Shown piece after piece: positions 52,370 to 55,416 of a stretch of DNA of 55,416 nt; position 1 is the first letter of the stretch; each line of letters opens with the position of its first letter. This DNA comes from Acaryochloris sp. IP29b_bin.137. Its GTDB lineage: Bacteria > Cyanobacteriota > Cyanobacteriia > Thermosynechococcales > Thermosynechococcaceae. The notes beneath the pieces were generated by a model. The model was given only the letters and a program-made list of their open reading frames with translations, had not been told where the DNA came from and searched no databases. The DNA lies in assembly GCF_028285745.1 (NCBI RefSeq), contig NZ_JANQOP010000040.1, positions 1-55,416 of the forward strand, given 5' to 3'. A program made the position numbers and the translations under genes.

Positions 52370-52603
52370 TTAGGGCGTCTCTAATGCAGTAGACCGCATT
52401 TTCTAGTTGTGAGCTATATGATCCCTTAAAAAGTGGCCTATATTCTTTGACCCACAACATTATGCATCTTTTTATTCAAGCAATGCTTCTCAACGTTAAT
52501 CTGTAAGCTTTTCAGTGGTTTGCTACGAAGAAAGATTATCAGAGGTGCAGGGTATATTGGGTATTAACTTATCTCGATACCAATAATTCCAAGGGTTTGC
52601 TAA

Positions 52604-53218
52604 ATGATGACACCCATAGCGGCTGGTCCTAACTCAGGACCAAAAAACTTACTCGATATTTTGCTACGTGGATCGGACGCCTGGAACGATTGGCGGATCC
52701 AGAATCCAACCGTTCCGATCAATTTATTTAAGACCAACCTCAGCAATGCGCCACTCCGAGGGGCCAACTTTGAAGGTGCTGACTTTCGCAAAGCCAAACT
52801 TTTTCGAGCAGACTTGCGAGAGGCTTGTCTACGGGGAGCTGACCTGAGGGGAGCCAACCTCAGAGGGGCCAACCTGTTTGGAGCCAATCTGCAGGGTGCT
52901 AATCTGAGCGGGGCCAATCTCAGTCATGCCATGCTCTACTGTGCCAATTTTGGAGGAGCCCATTTGAGAGGTACCGTTCTCGACAGCGCTAACTTATTGC
53001 GAGCTAATTTTAGTCATAGCGATCTGCGGAATTCCATCCTGAAAGATGCCAAGCTGAAGGGCGCTAACCTTGATGGGACTCAAATTTTGCAAACTGACCT
53101 GATCGGCATTAACCTCAGTGAGGTCCAGTTAAAAGAAGTCCACTTGATGGATGCTAGTTTCAAAAATTACTCCATTGACAGCATGACGATTACGGGCAGC
53201 ACTGGGGCTGCCCGCTGA
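52604..53218 (+). CDS. Pentapeptide-repeat protein
   Basis: A 204-residue protein. After an N-terminal helix (NLLDILLRGSDAWNDWR) come about 25 consecutive A(D/N)LxX pentapeptides over residues 47-185, for example GADLRGANLRGANLFGANL, forming a right-handed quadrilateral beta helix. A few units carry bulkier residues (YCANF, LLRANF). The last ~20 residues break the pattern. There is no signal peptide, so it is cytoplasmic or peripheral. Related proteins include gyrase-protecting Qnr types, but most cyanobacterial ones have no known role. It is a single gene. Confidence 0.93.
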   Translation: MMTPIAAGPNSGPKNLLDILLRGSDAWNDWRIQNPTVPINLFKTNLSNAPLRGANFEGADFRKAKLFRADLREACLRGADLRGANLRGANLFGANLQGANLSGANLSHAMLYCANFGGAHLRGTVLDSANLLRANFSHSDLRNSILKDAKLKGANLDGTQILQTDLIGINLSEVQLKEVHLMDASFKNYSIDSMTITGSTGAAR

Positions 53219-53282
53219 TATCGCTTGGGGCTATCCCCGTAACCCTGATCATATGGAGGCTCTTCGGTGCTGAACTTAAGCA

Positions 53283-54254
53283 CTATGCAGTTGTAGCACC
53301 ATTGAGGTTCACCATCGTGAGCCACTCAGCATATCGGGGTTCTGCTCCTATCATGATTTGTTGTAGTCCCTGGCGTGACTGTTCAGTTACGGGGCGTTGT
53401 TGCGGCAACCTGTAAGTTTCAATCTCCAACACAGGTACAACTTGTGCTGCTGTACCGCAGAGAAAGACTTCATCCGCTATGAAGAGTTCAGATTTATCGA
53501 CCGGACGCTCAACAACAGGAATGCCTAGATCGTTGGCTAGCGCGATTACGCTGGCTCGGGTAATCCCTTCTAAAATATCTTGATCAACACTGGGGGTAAT
53601 CAACTGGCCATTTCTAACGAGAAAAAGATTCATGGCCGATGCCTCACTCACTTTTCCCTGAGCATTCATCAAGATCGCCTCATCAAATCCTGATGCAACT
53701 GCTTCCGTCTTGGCTAATGCCGATGCAATGTAGGCAGCACTCAACTTGCCCCGCAAGGGCTGACTACGATCCTCTTGTCGCAGCCAAGAACTGATTCGAC
53801 AGCGCACACCGCCTGGATGCAAGTACTCTCCCATTTCTAGGCCATAGATTAATAGATCTTTGCTGACATCATGCAGCCGGGGCGCAATGCCCAGGCTAGA
53901 GGTATAGATTAACGGTCGGACATAAAAAGAAGTTTGGGGCTGGTTGTGCCGCACAAACTCAATCAAGGTCGCTTCAAGTTCGCTGGGGTCAATATTGGTA
54001 TTCAGATATTTAGCACTCTGGCTCAATCGCCCACAGTGATCTGCTAGGCGAAACATCAAAATCTGGTTTGAGTCACCAGGAGAAGGTATTCCGCGAATTC
54101 CGCCCAAAACTGAAGTGCCATAGTGAAGCGCGTGTGTCGCAATCGAAAGTTGAGCTTCAGGGAAAGGGCGGAACGCTCCTTCAAAAAAGGCAATGGGTAG
54201 AAATGCTGGAGTGGAAGCCGTGGTTGGTAAATCCAGTTGAGTGAGGAGTGTCAT
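53283..54254 (-). CDS. ilvE: Branched-chain amino acid aminotransferase
   Basis: A 323-residue fold-type IV PLP enzyme that interconverts Leu, Ile and Val with their keto acids. The PLP Lys is Lys170 in RGKLSAAYIAS, and the phosphate and substrate-side blocks follow: DEAILMNAQGKVSEASAMNLFLV, DILEGITRASVIALA and FLCGTAAQVVPV. The N-terminal THALHYGTSVLGGIRG and YVRPLIYTSS (substrate gate) are typical of IlvE and argue against D-amino-acid aminotransferase. Length is normal. It is divergent from a TrmB-type regulator gene only 67 bases away. Confidence 0.93.
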   Translation of the reverse strand: MTLLTQLDLPTTASTPAFLPIAFFEGAFRPFPEAQLSIATHALHYGTSVLGGIRGIPSPGDSNQILMFRLADHCGRLSQSAKYLNTNIDPSELEATLIEFVRHNQPQTSFYVRPLIYTSSLGIAPRLHDVSKDLLIYGLEMGEYLHPGGVRCRISSWLRQEDRSQPLRGKLSAAYIASALAKTEAVASGFDEAILMNAQGKVSEASAMNLFLVRNGQLITPSVDQDILEGITRASVIALANDLGIPVVERPVDKSELFIADEVFLCGTAAQVVPVLEIETYRLPQQRPVTEQSRQGLQQIMIGAEPRYAEWLTMVNLNGATTA

Positions 54255-54273
54255 GATACAGCACTTGCGAAAG

Positions 54274-54314
54274 GTTCAGGATGAACTTTAAAATAGCACC
54301 ACTCTTTAGTGGTG
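54274..54314. promoter_or_regulatory. Two inverted repeats in the ilvE/TrmB divergent promoter
   Basis: GTTCAGGATGAAC (54274-54286, 5-bp arms) and CACCACTCTTTAGTGGTG (54297-54314, 6-bp perfect arms) occupy most of the 67-bp gap. The second ends seven bases before the TrmB start. They are candidate operators for the adjacent regulator, controlling itself and ilvE. Confidence 0.5.
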
Positions 54315-54321
54315 TCATCCA

Positions 54322-55149
54322 ATGAGCGATACCCAATACTTAGAAAACCTCGTAGATTTAGGGTTAACTCGCTATCAGGCCGCTGTCTATCTGGCCCTGA
54401 TGGATCGGCAAGACTTCACTCCTGCGCAGATTGCAACCCGTGCTCAAGTTCCTCGGCAGCGGATTTATGATGTCTTGGCATCATTGTGCGATCGCGGTCT
54501 CTGTCTCGAACGCCATTCCGGTCGACAGCGGATCTTCCAGGCCGTGGAGCCGTCCCAGGCCCTACCCACCCTGTTGCAGGAAAAACAGAAGCAATTCACT
54601 GCTGAACTCCAGCGCCAAGAGCAGCAGACTCACCGTGCTGTTGCCGCCCTTTCCCCGCTCTATACCAAAGGCCACAACACTCAAGATCCGTTGGCCTACA
54701 TTGATGTATTGTCCGAACCTAATCGAATAGCAGATTGTGGGGCCAAACTTTCCCAATCTGCTCAATCATCGATCAGCGTCTTCTTCACCTATCCGTCTTT
54801 ACTGAGCCATGAAGACGGCCTCAACCTTGTCAAAGATCCGCTACAGCGGGGTATTTGCTACCGCACAATCTATGAACACAACATTTGGCAAGATCCCAGT
54901 AGCCAGGACTTTATTCGCCAGTGTCAAACCTGGGGACAGCAAGTCCGCTTCGTGGAAAAGGTGCCCTTCAAAATGCAGCTGTTCGACCAGCGGATAACGT
55001 TGTTGTCTCTACAAGACCCCCTATCGGGAACGCCCAGCTTTACAGCTTTAAACGTCACCCATCCTGGGCTAGGGGAAATGCTCAATATTGCTTTCGAGTC
55101 TTTATGGCATCAAGGGACACCGGAGCCCATCCTGACTGAAAGAGGGTAG
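54322..55149 (+). CDS. TrmB-type transcriptional regulator
   Basis: A 275-residue protein. The N-terminal winged helix (residues 1-75: LVDLGLTRYQAAVYLALMDR, TPAQIATRAQVPRQRIYDVLASLCDRGL) is the TrmB HTH signature, first known from archaeal sugar regulators. A coiled coil of about 30 residues (LLQEKQKQFTAELQRQEQQ) follows. The C-terminal domain, from about 120, carries the phospholipase-D-like fold of the family, where the ligand binds. It is divergent from ilvE, with two inverted repeats between, so control of ilvE is likely. Confidence 0.87.
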   Translation: MSDTQYLENLVDLGLTRYQAAVYLALMDRQDFTPAQIATRAQVPRQRIYDVLASLCDRGLCLERHSGRQRIFQAVEPSQALPTLLQEKQKQFTAELQRQEQQTHRAVAALSPLYTKGHNTQDPLAYIDVLSEPNRIADCGAKLSQSAQSSISVFFTYPSLLSHEDGLNLVKDPLQRGICYRTIYEHNIWQDPSSQDFIRQCQTWGQQVRFVEKVPFKMQLFDQRITLLSLQDPLSGTPSFTALNVTHPGLGEMLNIAFESLWHQGTPEPILTERG

Positions 55150-55357
55150 CTCTATGCGGTTTGGTGGGGTATGTTTTGACCTTTAAATCAGACCCAGATA
55201 GAAGATGAGGATAAATACTCAACGATAAATTTAGGATTCCGAAAAGAAAGTTTACGTTGAGTCCCTTAAATGATAGGTTTAGAAATGGCGAAATCATACG
55301 TCTGAGCTGCGCGTAAAAGCAGTTATAACAGTCATCACAACTAGAGTAGGCGTGAGC

Positions 55358-55416
55358 ATGGTCACCACCACGAATAAGAATACTGGTTACATTTCTCAAA
55401 TTATTGGTCCTGTTTT
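55358..55416 (+). CDS. atpD: ATP synthase subunit beta, first 19 codons (cut by window end)
   Basis: From ATG 55358 the sequence reads MVTTTNKNTGYISQIIGPV, which is the normal start of the cyanobacterial F1 beta subunit. The first strand of the beta barrel, GYISQIIGPV, is highly diagnostic. The window ends within codon 20. The upstream 208 bases (55150-55357) contain no gene and probably hold the atpBE-type promoter; I see no strong palindrome in them. Beta subunit residues carry the catalytic sites of ATP synthesis at the thylakoid membrane. Whether this is the main copy or a second F-type cluster cannot be told from here. Confidence 0.85.
   Translation, partial: MVTTTNKNTGYISQIIGPV

Overview
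The window reads as a cyanobacterial chromosome segment. It carries an RbcR-type regulator, the glycolate dehydrogenase pair glcE/glcF, many two-cysteine or secreted proteins of cyanobacterial type, Ser/Thr kinases of the cyanobacterial Spk kind, AAA-like/WD40 signalling proteins, DUF2227 and Npun_F0494-type proteins, and about twenty copies of the octamer GCGATCGC (the HIP1 palindrome). The abundance of paralogues, insertion sequences and decayed genes would fit an Acaryochloris-like genome, but that genus assignment is an inference and not shown by the sequence itself.

Layout. 1-5.5 kb is a scar region: the 3' end of a class A penicillin-binding protein gene, a SprT-like metalloprotease, remnants of a thermonuclease gene, an IS1380-family element with intact 16-bp terminal repeats and a CTAA target duplication that split a small cysteine-rich gene, an SRAP/YedK gene, and a broken IS4-like transposase. 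A tRNA-Val(UAC) follows. 5.8-9.5 kb holds DUF2227, then mazG, an Npun_F0494-like gene and cobQ in one orientation. 9.5-10.2 kb is a non-coding stretch with three separate tandem duplications of 20-22 bp. 10.7-13.5 kb is a compact three-gene unit (small conserved protein, cobalamin-binding protein, Ser/Thr kinase). 13.5-15.8 kb has a TVP38/DedA-like membrane protein, a truncated membrane-protein gene and an aldo/keto reductase.

16.3-18.9 kb is the least explained part: two tandem copies of a two-gene cassette encoding secreted proteins (A1-B1-A2-B2), preceded by a stem-loop-rich leader. 18.9-21.9 kb has a cyclophilin, a TIGR02117 protein, kptA (RNA 2'-phosphotransferase), a 48-residue peptide and an Arg-rich secreted protein with a poly-Asp tail. 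22.1-27.6 kb has an AAA-like ATPase overlapped by a 1173-residue AAA/14-bladed WD40 protein, with a convergent FHA gene. 27.7-31.9 kb is a minus-strand run rbcR - Ser/Thr kinase - NahK-like phosphotransferase - DOMON-like protein.

32-38 kb: nadC, a GPH-type sugar:cation symporter, xseB/xseA and an intact class A PBP (paralogue of the one at the left edge), all on the minus strand. 38.5 kb: tyrS. 39.9-47 kb: a lipoprotein, small secreted proteins, a DUF58 protein and glcE-glcF. 47.4 kb: acs. 49.5-52.4 kb: a tRNA-like remnant, MAPEG and peroxiredoxin-like genes divergent from a LysR regulator, and a scrambled HAD-phosphatase pseudogene. 52.6 kb to the end: a pentapeptide-repeat protein, ilvE divergent from a TrmB-type regulator, and the first 19 codons of atpD at the right edge.

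The best candidates for something undescribed are the duplicated secreted A/B cassette, the AAA/AAA-WD40 pair with its 20-bp palindrome, and the rbcR-kinase-sugar-kinase-DOMON run.
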